This document shows, piece by piece, positions 10,811 to 20,770 of a DNA stretch of 64,000 nucleotides. The position numbers and the translations under genes are program-made. Within the stretch, counting starts at the first letter, position 1, and every line of letters begins with the position of its first letter. The notes beneath the pieces were generated by a model. The model had not been told where the DNA came from, did no database searches, and worked only from the letters and a program-made list of their open reading frames with translations. Source of the DNA: Aquatica leii (taxonomy: Eukaryota; Arthropoda; Insecta; Coleoptera; Lampyridae); NCBI GenBank assembly GCA_035610365.1, contig CM069438.1, positions 49,038,837 to 49,102,836 of the forward strand, given 5' to 3'.

Positions 10811-11690
10811 TGTAACAAAAAAAAAGAGCGACGGCTAACTCAATTGTTCCCGAAGATAAAGTTGTAAGCTTCGTAGTGTTAGATTATACACTAAATTAAA
10901 AAACGGTGGACTAAATTGGAAGACACCGTTTATATCTACCCGCAGCTGAAAAAGAACAAATGACACGATAGAAGTGATAACACTGAATATATATTTATTT
11001 TATCATAAATAGTAGTACGAAGAAAAAGAAAAAGGTACATAAGTATATAATATTAAACATTAGCACGTAAGTCGGTACTACATACCAAAAATACGTCTTT
11101 GACTGGGCAACACGTCGTAAAGCAAAATGACGCCGACGGCCTAACTTTTACATTTGAAGAATTTAGAGACTCACAGCACACTGCATAAGACTTTGTGACA
11201 CAACAAAACGATGTAATAATTAATTGTGTTAACAACCTAACATGTAAGTACGGTCATTCTTACAATCGGCAGGACCAACGAAATACTAATCATAAAAATA
11301 GAAATTGTAATACTTACAGTTACGTTTTATTCAGTAGGGGACTAGCTAGTTCCATACCCGTATTATCTAAAGCGTAATTAAAATCGAACACAAAAACGTA
11401 CACACGGCGTTATCACAAGTTATGTCGTACAATCATTGAAGATGGCGAATGCGTAGAGTTTTCCCTCGACTAATATTGGTGGTAAAAGTTCCTTCTAAAA
11501 GAAAGTATTGTAAATGCCTCCAACCAAATAAACAAGGACTTTCGCTCAGACCACCACAAAATTCTATTGCATATTCACGTGTAATTGCGTGAAATAACTT
11601 AAAGCTTTGTTGGGCGTAGACACCGCTAAACGGAGGTCGTTGCTGCACAAACGTTACCGAAAAAAATGAAATCGTGTTTAAAATTTGACA
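10811..11690. mobile_element. Repeat A2
   Basis: Second copy of family A (see 2938-4035), beginning TGTAACAAAAA and ending AAATTTGACA. It is collinear with A1 for most of its length, with blocks such as ACTGGGCAACACGTCGTA and GACACCGCTAAACGGAGGTC shared. The GGCGCCA position has decayed to CGGTGGA. It lies inside the R1 LINE. Neighbouring 4-mers TCCC and GTCA do not match, and several hundred bp of LINE are missing at this point, so a deletion accompanied or followed insertion. Confidence 0.68.
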
Positions 11691-11699
11691 GTCAACCGT

Positions 11700-12166
11700 T
11701 GGTATTACCTTACCTTAGTATTTCTTTATTTTTAGTGCATCAACCCTTATAGGTGCTGCGTACATCATAAACGTGGTGAGCACTAATGATATTAAGCATT
11801 TTTTCGCCATTTGCGGCCCGTTCACGTTGAGCATCACACGTTTTACCAACCTTGGCAGCCGCCATCTCGACACGATTTCCATAGTTTAGGTATTTATCCA
11901 TGTGGACCCCGTATTGATGTTATTCTCTGAGGTGCACCTTAAACGAAATGTTATTTGTGCGTCCCTGTCTAAAAATTTTACAGTTTTTGTCTTGTGTGGG
12001 GCTATACCCAGATCGTGAAATTTAAGCAAGTTATCGATCCGGTTAATAACCCCATTTGTAATTTTTACGAGATTGTCCTCTGTTCTGGCACTGGTCAAAA
12101 GGGCGAGATGGTCTGCAAAGGGCATGTGTTTCCTCATGTTTGTCTGTAATAACACATCATACGATA
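11700..12166 (-). pseudogene. R1 LINE reverse transcriptase, catalytic box and thumb
   Basis: The open minus-strand frame at 11886-12155 reads MPFADHLALLTSARTEDNL and KFHDLGIAPHKTKTVKF. FADH at 12108-12119 occupies the place of the FADD/YADD active site, so the second catalytic Asp is His. The segment after it matches the R1 thumb style (GL.IA..KT..V). Further on, after a frame change, MLNVNGPQMAKK and YAAPIRVDAL appear. Repeat B1 interrupts it at 12171, and the RT fingers continue at 13483. Confidence 0.85.
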
Positions 12167-12170
12167 GATT

Positions 12171-13478
12171 TGTTACAAGCTTTAGGTCTTACGAACCTTG
12201 CACGGCCAACTCGCACAGTCGGAGATAGGGGAGGTTTAAGGGAATTTATTCTTAAGGGCGCCAGATCTAATCCAAATTAACACTTCTGCCTCGATCACGA
12301 CAGACGGTCCAAACTTGTAACTAAATTTGAGGTTCGTAATCCTTGTCACTCCAAAATTTATTAATAGGCAACGACAATTAAAAGAGAGAGGCACGTTGCC
12401 ATAAAAGAAAGATTAACAAGTATAACAGTTTTAACGTATTAACGTAGAAGATTAACAAGAATATATATAATTTCTCCACTCATCAATGTTCGAAGAACTA
12501 ATAAGTATAATTAACAAATATAGAAACTTTAATTTAGCAACGTCGATGATTAACACAAGTATTTCTAATTCTCAGTGCATAAATGCTAGCAGTATCGGCA
12601 ACACACACTACATCTGTAAGTTAAGTCGAAGCGAACAATGAAAAAAATCTTGTAGTAAATATTGATTGTACACAGCATGCGATACACGCAAAATAATTAA
12701 TGAAACTACCTTAATGGTATTAAAACAATGATAATAATTACGGAATTAACACTAGCCAAAGTTTCGTGAGCGACCTTTCTGACAGCGATAAAATAATTAA
12801 ATACACTTACCCACAATCCAGTACCTACTTGGTCGAAGAAAACGTTTTCCCCGGCAAGTGAGCCTGAAATAATTTTGAGTAGCAAATCGTGTCAATGACT
12901 TACGAAATCAAGATCTACAAAAATTGTTAATTATTGCTAAAAGAAAGTACACATAACATAACCCGATTGTCGAATGCTGTTGTACACATTCAATGAAAGT
13001 TGGTTTCGCAGGTGTTTGTCGCATGAGTAGGATCTCGAAGAAAAGTGATTGTCTTCGGTTTATTTAGTTTTAAACGTAGGCCTTATATATAGCGTTATAG
13101 TCGTCCCATGAAAGTATTTGTCAATATTAATCTCTCATTATTCTTTATTGAATAGGAACATGTGGGCCAGAACGTGGTGGAACAGCTATCAAATTAACGA
13201 GAAATTACATCAGAATTCTAATAAAACGGAAGTAACTATCTTACCCTGTGACGACTCAATTATTTTACAAACGTAATGAAATTATAATTTGATTTCCATT
13301 AATAAGGATGTCATTCGAATTATTTTTAAGCCTCACAGGCCATTTTATGTAGTTGACAGCTTAACGATTTTGTCGTAAAATGACAGTCACAAGAAAAGAT
13401 CGGCAGAGGGCGTCAAAACCGGAATCTAATTTTAATTCATATACAGGGTATTCCGTTAGAAAAATTTTGCACGTAACA
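12171..13478. mobile_element. Repeat B1, solo LTR-like element with 4-bp target duplication
   Basis: Begins TGTTACAAGC, ends TTTTGCACGTAACA, and is flanked on both sides by GATT (12167-12170 and 13479-13482). Length is 1308 bp. TG...CA ends with 6-bp inverted termini and a 4-bp duplication are standard for a Ty3/Gypsy-type solo LTR. A Ginger-type DNA transposon is a weaker alternative because the inverted ends are so short. Collinear with B2, B3 and inverted B4. GGGCGCCA is at 12256-12263. It carries no protein. It disrupts the RT of the R1 LINE. Confidence 0.85.
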
Positions 13479-13482
13479 GATT

Positions 13483-14355
13483 CCACAATGTCGGCCCGAG
13501 CCTTTTAGAACACTGCAAGACACCTGAAAAGCTTTCGTTTCCTCTGTACTATATATTAGTAATTCGCGGTCGTCGAGGTAGTCATTTACAATGTTAATCA
13601 AATAGCTGGGAATTCCTTTTGAGGTCAGGTGTCCAATTATTGCTGGTCACGCTAGTGTGTTAAATGTGTTCCTAACATTTAGCGTGATCATTGCACATAG
13701 TTGGCTAGTCCTCCTGGTTCCTGCTCTGGTGTTCTTGGTTCACCGGTCGATCGATTCTATTGTGGACTTGTCTCGCGTACTGTTTGCATGATAGAAGCGT
13801 CTTTTCGTTTCTTCAATGCTTTCTCGAGTTTTCTATTAATCAAGAGCTTGTACGGCTTGGTAGTCTATATAAACCAGAATCATTAGGGAAGTTTGTGCCT
13901 TTGTCTAACAGAACTAGTATGGCCCGTTTCTAAATTCCAAATTGCTAGGAAGCTTTTTCCAGTTTAGTAGTTTGTTTAGTAATAGTGCCAGCGTTCCAGG
14001 ATAGTTGGTAACCACATCGACTAGGACTACAGTCTGTATGCTATCAAGGCCTTGTGTCTTTTTTATCTTAATTTTTTTGCCGCTTTAAGTATTTTTTCTA
14101 TGGAAAATACTATACATGGCTGTGTTCTTCTCAACCTTTTGGTGGCTATTTTGAAACCTTTTCTTTGCGGGTACATAATTTAATCTAGGCTCGGTTGCTT
14201 CAATTGCTTTACGAAAAGCATTTCTCAGTTGTTTGTATTGTTGATATTCTGTGGTTTGTCTTAGCGTTTTTGTTTGCGTTTGTGGCTAGTCTTCTTTTTT
14301 GCTGGCACTTTTTCTTTAATTGGGCTAATTCTTCATTCTACCAGTACAGACTAGA
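13483..14355 (-). pseudogene. R1 LINE linker and reverse transcriptase fingers
   Basis: On the minus strand, starting from 14355, I read YW(stop)NEELAQLKKKCQQ, the WW..EL..L+ segment that follows the endonuclease in R1 elements. It is followed by AAKKLRLK..., a GLDSIQTVVLVDVVTNYP block, then LNVRNTFNTLA, which stands where the catalytic DV.NAFN motif belongs, and GIPSYLINIVNDYLDDREL. The catalytic Asp of that motif reads as Asn. The Y..DR block is conserved. It ends at the B1 target site. Frames of up to 78 codons on the plus strand here are shadows. Confidence 0.83.
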
Positions 14356-14365
14356 CCAGTGTGTT

Positions 14366-16380
14366 TGTTACAACAAGGCTATATAGACTTTGGACGTAGG
14401 TATTTTAGTATACCGCCACAAGGGACAAACGGTAGTATTTACTGTAAATTCGTCCTTGAAATTCATTTAAGGTACGATCTATCCGTAGCCTTGACGTCTA
14501 GCTTAAGAGTGAGATCTCAAGATCTCAAGGGTTTGAATTACCCGGTAAAATTAAACAAAACTTACTTACTTACAGATATATCGATAGTAACTTAATAGTT
14601 AATTAATAAGATTACAGTGGGAGTAAAATTTTAACGAAGTGCACTTAATCGTTACAACAATCTACGGCAACGCTTCCATGGTTGAAAGAGGAACGGCGAT
14701 ACGCGATACTCAACAGCACGCGATCGATTAGAGCTAGAGGTTGTAATAAAAAAGTAAAAATACATTTAATAAAAGTAAAAATAATATAACCACGGCAAGC
14801 AATCGTAAGCACAGACCCTCAAGGTGATGGGTTGAATGATAATAACTACAAAGACGTGAACTCCGTTAATTTATTAATTATAACTTAATCTACTATTTAC
14901 ATTAAAGAACAATGAACAATAATTGAATTAAACATATTTAGAATAAAACAGTATTTAAAATAAAATAATGGACGCCAACCACGTTAAAGTGGTGAATAAA
15001 AAGCGTAAAATCTTACATCTAATTGTTAATTATTGATATTAAATCGTTGATTAAATGCAAATGTCGTGAACGTTTGATTTGTTATCGAGTGAATTTGGTT
15101 TAATAAAACAACTCACCAGGTGTAGTATAACGTTATCGGATATCTTCTATTTTTAGCACATACTTTGTTAACGTGATAAAATTCTTCAACAGGAATGTAG
15201 ATGTCAAAATACACCAATCAGCAAGAATCATCAATGTATAATAAACTTCATTAACGATAATTCATTAATTCAATCGACAAAACCAAAATAAAGGATCCAG
15301 AATAAAATCCAAATAAAAGAAAAATCCAATAAAAATAAAAAAGAAAAGACCCTAAATACAAATAATTAGAATAGTTTTTTGAATGACATCATATACTTAC
15401 GTTGCATTTACACTTAGCAACGGTCTTCAAAACAAATTTCCTTTGTCTTACAATTGCGCAATACTTTGAAAGCACTAAAAATGTTGAATTCAATAGAAAA
15501 ATTATATCAATATAAAGGTAAACTCACCAATAATTAGATGGAATGAATCAAAATTAAAATACATGCGTTTTTACGCCATAATCAAGAAAATTTTGTCTTT
15601 CTCGCATCACACACGTGCACGCCAAGCGTGGCCCCAGCGAAAGTGAAATTTCCAGCCACCTTCAAGTCGGTTAAAACAACGCGACGTTGCCAAACTGAAT
15701 TAAATTTACGTGCAATATTAGTTGCAAAAAATAAATGAATGTAAAATTGAATTTTAATTGTAATGAACTTAAACGGGACGTTACAAGGTCGCGTTTTCCA
15801 CCCGGTTTATTCACCGTTGAAATAATAGAAGATAAATAACTTGTGCTCGGAGAATATGATTGGAGACAGAACCCGAAGGTGTTAACAGGAGGTAACCATA
15901 CCAGTTATACGTCTATGAGCTCCACAGAGCGATCCATAAAAGTTATCTATATCAATTCGTAACTTCGAAATACCGCTAGCTTCGCAATTCGCAATAAATA
16001 ACACTACTAGCCGCAATCAATAATATTATCCACAGAAATTAAGCCATATTAGATATTCTCAGAAGCAAGCTATAAAAGCTACAAAAACAAGAAATAATTG
16101 GTAACTCGCAACAACGTTTACCACGTTTTAATACTAACCTACAATATGATTTTTGAGCAGGTGATGCGAAATATTAGTGAGTCGTCTCACCGACTTTCAC
16201 AAACGGAATATAAAGTAAGCATTTATAAGCCGGATGTCGATTGATGACAACATCTTGTTATCGTTTACCAATCCTTTTGCGTTTTAACGCCGGCACACAG
16301 ATTGCACTTGGCGTATCGAAAATGACCGGAAATGTTTTTAGAAAATAAACTTAACCCGCGCCGTTTGACGGCATAAGACT
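14366..16380. mobile_element. Repeat E, insertion in the R1 LINE
   Basis: AT-rich, non-coding stretch of about 2 kb separating R1 endonuclease from R1 linker sequence. It begins TGTTACAACAAGG directly after LINE sequence, but a matching end was not found, so the right boundary is approximate. Its only repeat partner in the window is the last 31 bp (63970-64000), identical to 15450-15480. It may be another LTR or a composite. Confidence 0.5.
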
Positions 16381-16384
16381 TCTT

Positions 16385-16714
16385 GAGGTCAGGTATTTGT
16401 ACGTCCACGGTAGCAAAGTCGCCTATCCGTCAGTCGAAAAGAATCGCAAACTACATTTTTGCCGTTACACCGTTGCATGCTGGCGTTACAACATTTTGTC
16501 ATTGCTTCACCATTTCTTTGGATGTGTTCACCTCTTTTGTTAATACGGGCCGGCCAAATATATTTCATAGTTTCTCGTGATTTATTTTGTTGGTGTTCCA
16601 TTTTAGCAGGCCGTTGCGAGTACTACCATAAAAGTTGTTTTTTAGTGTTTCTTACTATGTTATATTATATGTATGGTCGCTTAAATATTCTTTATTAGAT
16701 ATTGTTCATCCCCT
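16385..16714 (-). pseudogene. R1 LINE endonuclease fragment (poorly preserved)
   Basis: Minus-strand frames include NKRGEHIQRNGEAMTK and, in another frame, FGRPVLTKEVNTSKEM, compatible with the R1 endonuclease segment between the GDFNA and SDH blocks. No catalytic motif is visible. The assignment comes mainly from position: it lies between ORF2 start (17889) and the linker (14355), and it directly abuts the B2 target duplication. Confidence 0.5.
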
Positions 16715-16718
16715 CACT

Positions 16719-17884
16719 TGTTACAAGCTTTTAGGTCTTACGACCTTGCACGGCCAACTCACACAGTCGGAGATAGGCTAGGTTCAAGTGAATAATAATT
16801 AAGGGCGCCAGATCAAGACAGACGGTTCAAACTTGTAACGAATTTTTAGGTTCGTAATCCTTGTTACTCTGATGTTCGGGTAACCACAATAAAAGAGAAA
16901 GGTATGTTACCATAAAAGAGAGATTAACAGGTATAAAAACTTAAATTTAGTAACGTAGAACAGTAACAAGAGTATATCTAATTCTCAATCCATAAGTGCC
17001 AGAAATATCGGCAACACACAATACATAGTAAGTTGAGTCGAAGTGAATAGCGAAGAAAGCTTCGTAATAAATATCGTTTGTACACAGCATCCGATACACA
17101 CAAAATGATTAATGAAATTACCTTAATAGTATTGCAACAATAACCGTAATTACGGAAAGTAACATAAACAAAAGTTCCGTGAGTTACTTTTCTGACAGCG
17201 ACAAAATAATTTAATAAACTTACCCACAATCCAGTACCTACTTGATTGAAGAAAACGTTTTCCCCGGTAAGTGAGCCTGGAATAAATTTGAGTAGCAAAT
17301 CGTGTCAACACAATGGCTCACGAAATCAAGATCTACAAAATTGTTAATTACTGCTAAAAGAAAGTACACATAACATAACCCGATTATCGAATGCTGTTGT
17401 ACACATTTAATGAAAGTTGGTTTCGCAGGTGTTTGCCGCATGAGTAGGATCTCGAAAAAAAATTCTTGTCTTTGGTTTTTTTGTTTTAAACGTAGGCCTT
17501 ATAGAGTTATACTCGTCCCATGAAGGTATTTATCGATATTAATCCCTCATTATTCTTTATTAAATAGAAACATGTGGCCAAAACGTGGCTATCAAATTAA
17601 GAAGAAATTACAAAAGAATTCTAACAAAACGGATGTAAATATCTTACCCTGTGACGAATAAATTATTTTAAAAACGTAATGAAGTTATAATTTGATTTCC
17701 ATTACAGAGGATGTTATTCGATAACTTTCTTTACGCGAAACAGGCCATTTTATGCAGTTGTCAGTTTAACGACTTCGTCGTAAAATGACAGTTACAAGAA
17801 AAGATCGGCAGAGGGCGTCAAAACCGGAATCTAATTTTAATTCAATATATGGGGTATTATGTTATAAAAATTTTGCACGGAACA
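16719..17884. mobile_element. Repeat B2, solo LTR-like element with 4-bp target duplication
   Basis: Begins TGTTACAAGC, ends TTGCACGGAACA, flanked by CACT at 16715-16718 and 17885-17888. 1166 bp, same orientation as B1 and B3. Blocks such as AGATCGGCAGAGGGCGTCA and ACACATAACATAACCCGATT match B1 almost base for base. It has one copy of the internal 110-115-bp unit. GGGCGCCA is at 16803-16810. The minus-strand open frames at 16978-17441 lie wholly inside the repeat and are not recognised proteins. Confidence 0.85.
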
Positions 17885-17888
17885 CACT

Positions 17889-18687
17889 TTATTGGCCATT
17901 TTGTTGCTGACGCAGTTGGTGTCCAGTATCGAACTCATGCATTGTGCCACATTTTCCATGTTCATAATGATCATGTCGCAACTGGCTAGTCATTCCGTTA
18001 GGATCTGGCTCTTATCATCTTTTTTAGGTTTTCGCATTCAGGGGATGTGGCGTTGAAGTCGCTATGCTGGCGGAATTGTTGTAATTGTTTATGTAGGATT
18101 TGATTCCTTCTATGACCCGATATGATTGCGATGTCTACCCCTTTTGTTATAGCTGTGATATACAACAGGTCATGTGCACCGTTTCTTTTACCTAGGTTAA
18201 TTTGTAATATCTTGGTGTTTTCCTTTGTCATTTTTGGCTGTGAGCAAGCCTTTCACTTCGGTATCAGGTTGTTTTGTCTTATTTATTCTAACTTTGCCAC
18301 TACCGAGAAATTTGGAGCACGTCGCTGACTACAGTATGCGATCTATCGATTTGCAGATTTTTCTTTGCCCCAGTTATGATACCATTGCCTACTATTAGGT
18401 CCACTGCAGTTGCTTTGCATGTGTCCGCATTCCCAACATCTGAGGCACTTATATTTGGTTTTCTTTCTACAATTCTGCAGGGAGTGATACCAATTTTAAT
18501 AGTTTTTAACCTGTTATTTGCTTGCCTTTGTAACTTGTCTAATATTACCGATTCTTAAAGAGCTCTCACTTAAAGCGTTGGCTTTATTACGTATAGCTTG
18601 GTCTACCTTCTCTAGTGTGGTCACCTCGTCGATGTCCTTAACGTGTAAGACAACTTTGTTGGGTCTGGACTCTGCAATATTGGTGTC
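17889..18687 (-). pseudogene. R1 LINE ORF1 C-terminus (CCHC) and ORF2 start
   Basis: ORF1 of R1-type LINEs binds element RNA. From 18687 the minus strand reads NIAESRPNKVVLHVKDIDEV, a typical ORF1 segment, then KTIKIGITPCRIVE and, one frame over, KCLRCWECGHMQSNCSG, a CX2CX4HX4C knuckle at about 18415-18455. A second knuckle is degraded. ORF2 opens at 18231 with MTKENTKILQINLGKRNGAH and DIAIISGHRRNQI, the start of the APE endonuclease. Flanked by B2 and B3. Confidence 0.85.
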
Positions 18688-18691
18688 GATT

Positions 18692-20170
18692 TGTTAAAAG
18701 CTTTAGGTTTTACGAACCTTGCACGGCCAACTCATATAGTTGGAAGTAGGGGAGGTTCACAGAAAGTATGCTTAAGGGCGCCAGAGCTGATCTAAGATAA
18801 CACTTCTGCCTCGCTCACGACAGACGGTGCAAACTTGTAACACAATTGGAGGTTCGTAATCCTTATTACTCTGATGGTCGAGTAGCCAAAGTTTGTTATT
18901 AGATAACGACGATCAAAAGAGAAAGGTATGTTGCCATAAAAGAAAGAGTAACCAAGATAACAACTTTAATTTAGTAACGTCGATGATTATCACAGATATA
19001 TCGAATTTTCAGTACATGAATGCCAGTAGTATCGGCAACACACAATACATAAGTAAGTTACGTCGAAATGAACAGCGAAGAATAGTTTGTAGTAAATATT
19101 GTTTGTACACAGTATGCGAAACACACAAAGTAATTAATAATACGACATTACTGATAATAAAACAGTGATAATAATTACTGAATTAATACTAAACTTTCGT
19201 AATAATTATTGGTTGTACACAGCATGCGAAAAATACAAAATACTAATGATACTACCTTAATGGTAATAAAGCAATGTTAGCAATTACGGAATTAACATTA
19301 GCTACAGTTTCGTGAGCGACCTTACTGACAGCGAACAAATAAATAAATCAACTTACTCACAATACAGTAACTCCTACTTGGTCGAAGAAAGCGCTTTCCC
19401 CGGCAAGTGAGCCTGAAATCAATTTGAGTCGCAAATCGTGTCAAACCAATGCCTCACGAAATCAAGATCTACAAAAATGGTTACTTATTGTTAAAGAAAG
19501 TACATATAATATAACCCGGTTGTCGAATGCTGTTGTACCCCTTCGATGACAGTTGGTTTCACAGGTGTTTGCCGCATAAGTAAAATCTCGCAGAAATGTG
19601 ATTGTCTTCGGTTTATTTAGTTTTAACCGTAGGCCTTATAGATAGTTATAATCGTCCCATGTAAGTATTTGTCGATGTTAATCCCTCATAATTCGGTATC
19701 GAATAGAAACATGTGCCAGATCGTGGTGGAACGGCCGGTGACGACTCGAATACCTACTTTACGATCGTAATGAAATTATAATTTTTCCTTGTAGATTTTA
19801 AATTACGACAAGAATACCCATATTTAGGAGGTAGCACATGGCGCTAACGAAAAGACATAAAAATTACCTTTAATCAAATAAAGAACAAAAGCCACTTACC
19901 CTGCGTGGATTAAATTAGTTAATTAAGAAGACTTCTATTACCCATCGTGTCCCAACACGTGGATGTCGTGAGAAAACGATTTTTAATTCACGCAGACATA
20001 GGTTATAACATGAACGATGTTAAAATCAAAATGCCCGTATCTCACCGGATATCGTCTACTCAATACGAAGAGACCAACGAGCCCGATAGATGGCGCCGAG
20101 AAATAGAAAAGTAATTTTGAATTAAACCAATATACAGGGTAGTGCATTATTTAAATTTATGCACGTAACA
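18692..20170. mobile_element. Repeat B3, solo LTR-like element with imperfect target duplication
   Basis: Begins TGTTAAAAGC and ends ATGCACGTAACA, with GATT before (18688-18691) and GACT after (20171-20174): a 4-bp duplication with one change. 1479 bp. It is longer than B1 and B2, partly because the internal 110-115-bp unit is duplicated (about 19080-19310). GGGCGCCA is at 18775-18782 and an inverted TGGCGCC at 20091-20097. It interrupts R1 ORF1, which continues at 20175. Confidence 0.8.
19080..19310. repeat. Duplicated 110-115-bp unit inside B3
   Basis: Two adjacent units each carry TTGTACACAG(T/C)ATGCGAAA, AATA/ACTAAT and a CT(G/A)(A/T)T(A/G)ATAAAAC-like block. Single-copy in B1 and B2, and two and a partial copy in B4. 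Confidence 0.7.
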
Positions 20171-20174
20171 GACT

Positions 20175-20770
20175 TTTGTCATTTTCTTCGCGAGTATACC
20201 ATTGATGGATTCAGTTTTCGTCACATCATCCGTGATTAAGAGGAGACTGCTTTCTTTTTTCTTTTTTACAGGTTTAAGAGATTGGCTTTCGGTTTTATTA
20301 GTAAGCGTTTTCTTAATCTACTTGAGTAAATCTGCATAGGATTTACTTTCCGCACATACAAGGATTAAGCCATAAGTATTCTACTTACTGTTTTAACAGG
20401 GGTGAAATTTTTAATAGATGCGTCTATTCCAGTTCTTTTGAAAGCTGCTTTGGTAATTTTATTCAAGTATTTTTGATACGGCTTGGCGTCGTGTATTGCT
20501 TTGGCCCCAAGAAATTTTAGTCTGGCCCTTATTTTGACATGGACTCATATATTACTTTTTCTTCCAATCCGTTTAGCATTTGTAAAAACGTAAGTTTCTG
20601 TACCGCTGTCGTTGGTGTCATTTTCTATGAATAACGTTTGGACGTTTCGTACTGTAAATGAGTTTGCCCTGTTTGATTTTTTCTAATTTGGGTTCCTTTT
20701 TGTACGGCTTGGTTTGGTTTGACCGTTATTTGTCGTGCGCTGGTCAACATTATCTAAAATTGTAATTTTT
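20175..20770 (-). pseudogene. R1 LINE ORF1, middle part
   Basis: Minus-strand frames read KNFTPVKTVSRILMA, then CAESKSYADLL followed by TNKTESQSLKPVKKKKE and SLLLITDDVTKTESINGIL. The SYADLL segment followed by a K/T-rich stretch and an LLL block resembles the ORF1 region preceding the zinc knuckles in R1 elements. It reads directly on to the sequence at 18687 once repeat B3 is set aside. The 5' boundary is not sharp. Confidence 0.7.

Larger units (their letters stand above)
10460..20770 (-). mobile_element. R1-clade LINE, one decayed copy split by five insertions
   Basis: Six minus-strand segments follow the order of a two-ORF R1-type LINE from high to low coordinate: ORF1 middle (20175-20770), ORF1 CCHC plus ORF2 start (17889-18687), endonuclease (16385-16714), linker and RT fingers (13483-14355), RT catalytic box and thumb (11700-12166), and C-terminal zinc-like motif (10460-10790). 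Between them sit repeats B3, B2, E, B1 and A2. At B1 and B2 the LINE resumes directly across a 4-bp duplication. About 3.4 kb of LINE sequence remains. R1-type is judged from domain order and motif style. Confidence 0.82.

Noticed and set aside
17238-17441. Minus-strand open frames in repeat B2, apparently with hydrophobic stretches
   Set aside because: They lie inside a solo LTR, are broken in B1 and B3, and show no family motif.
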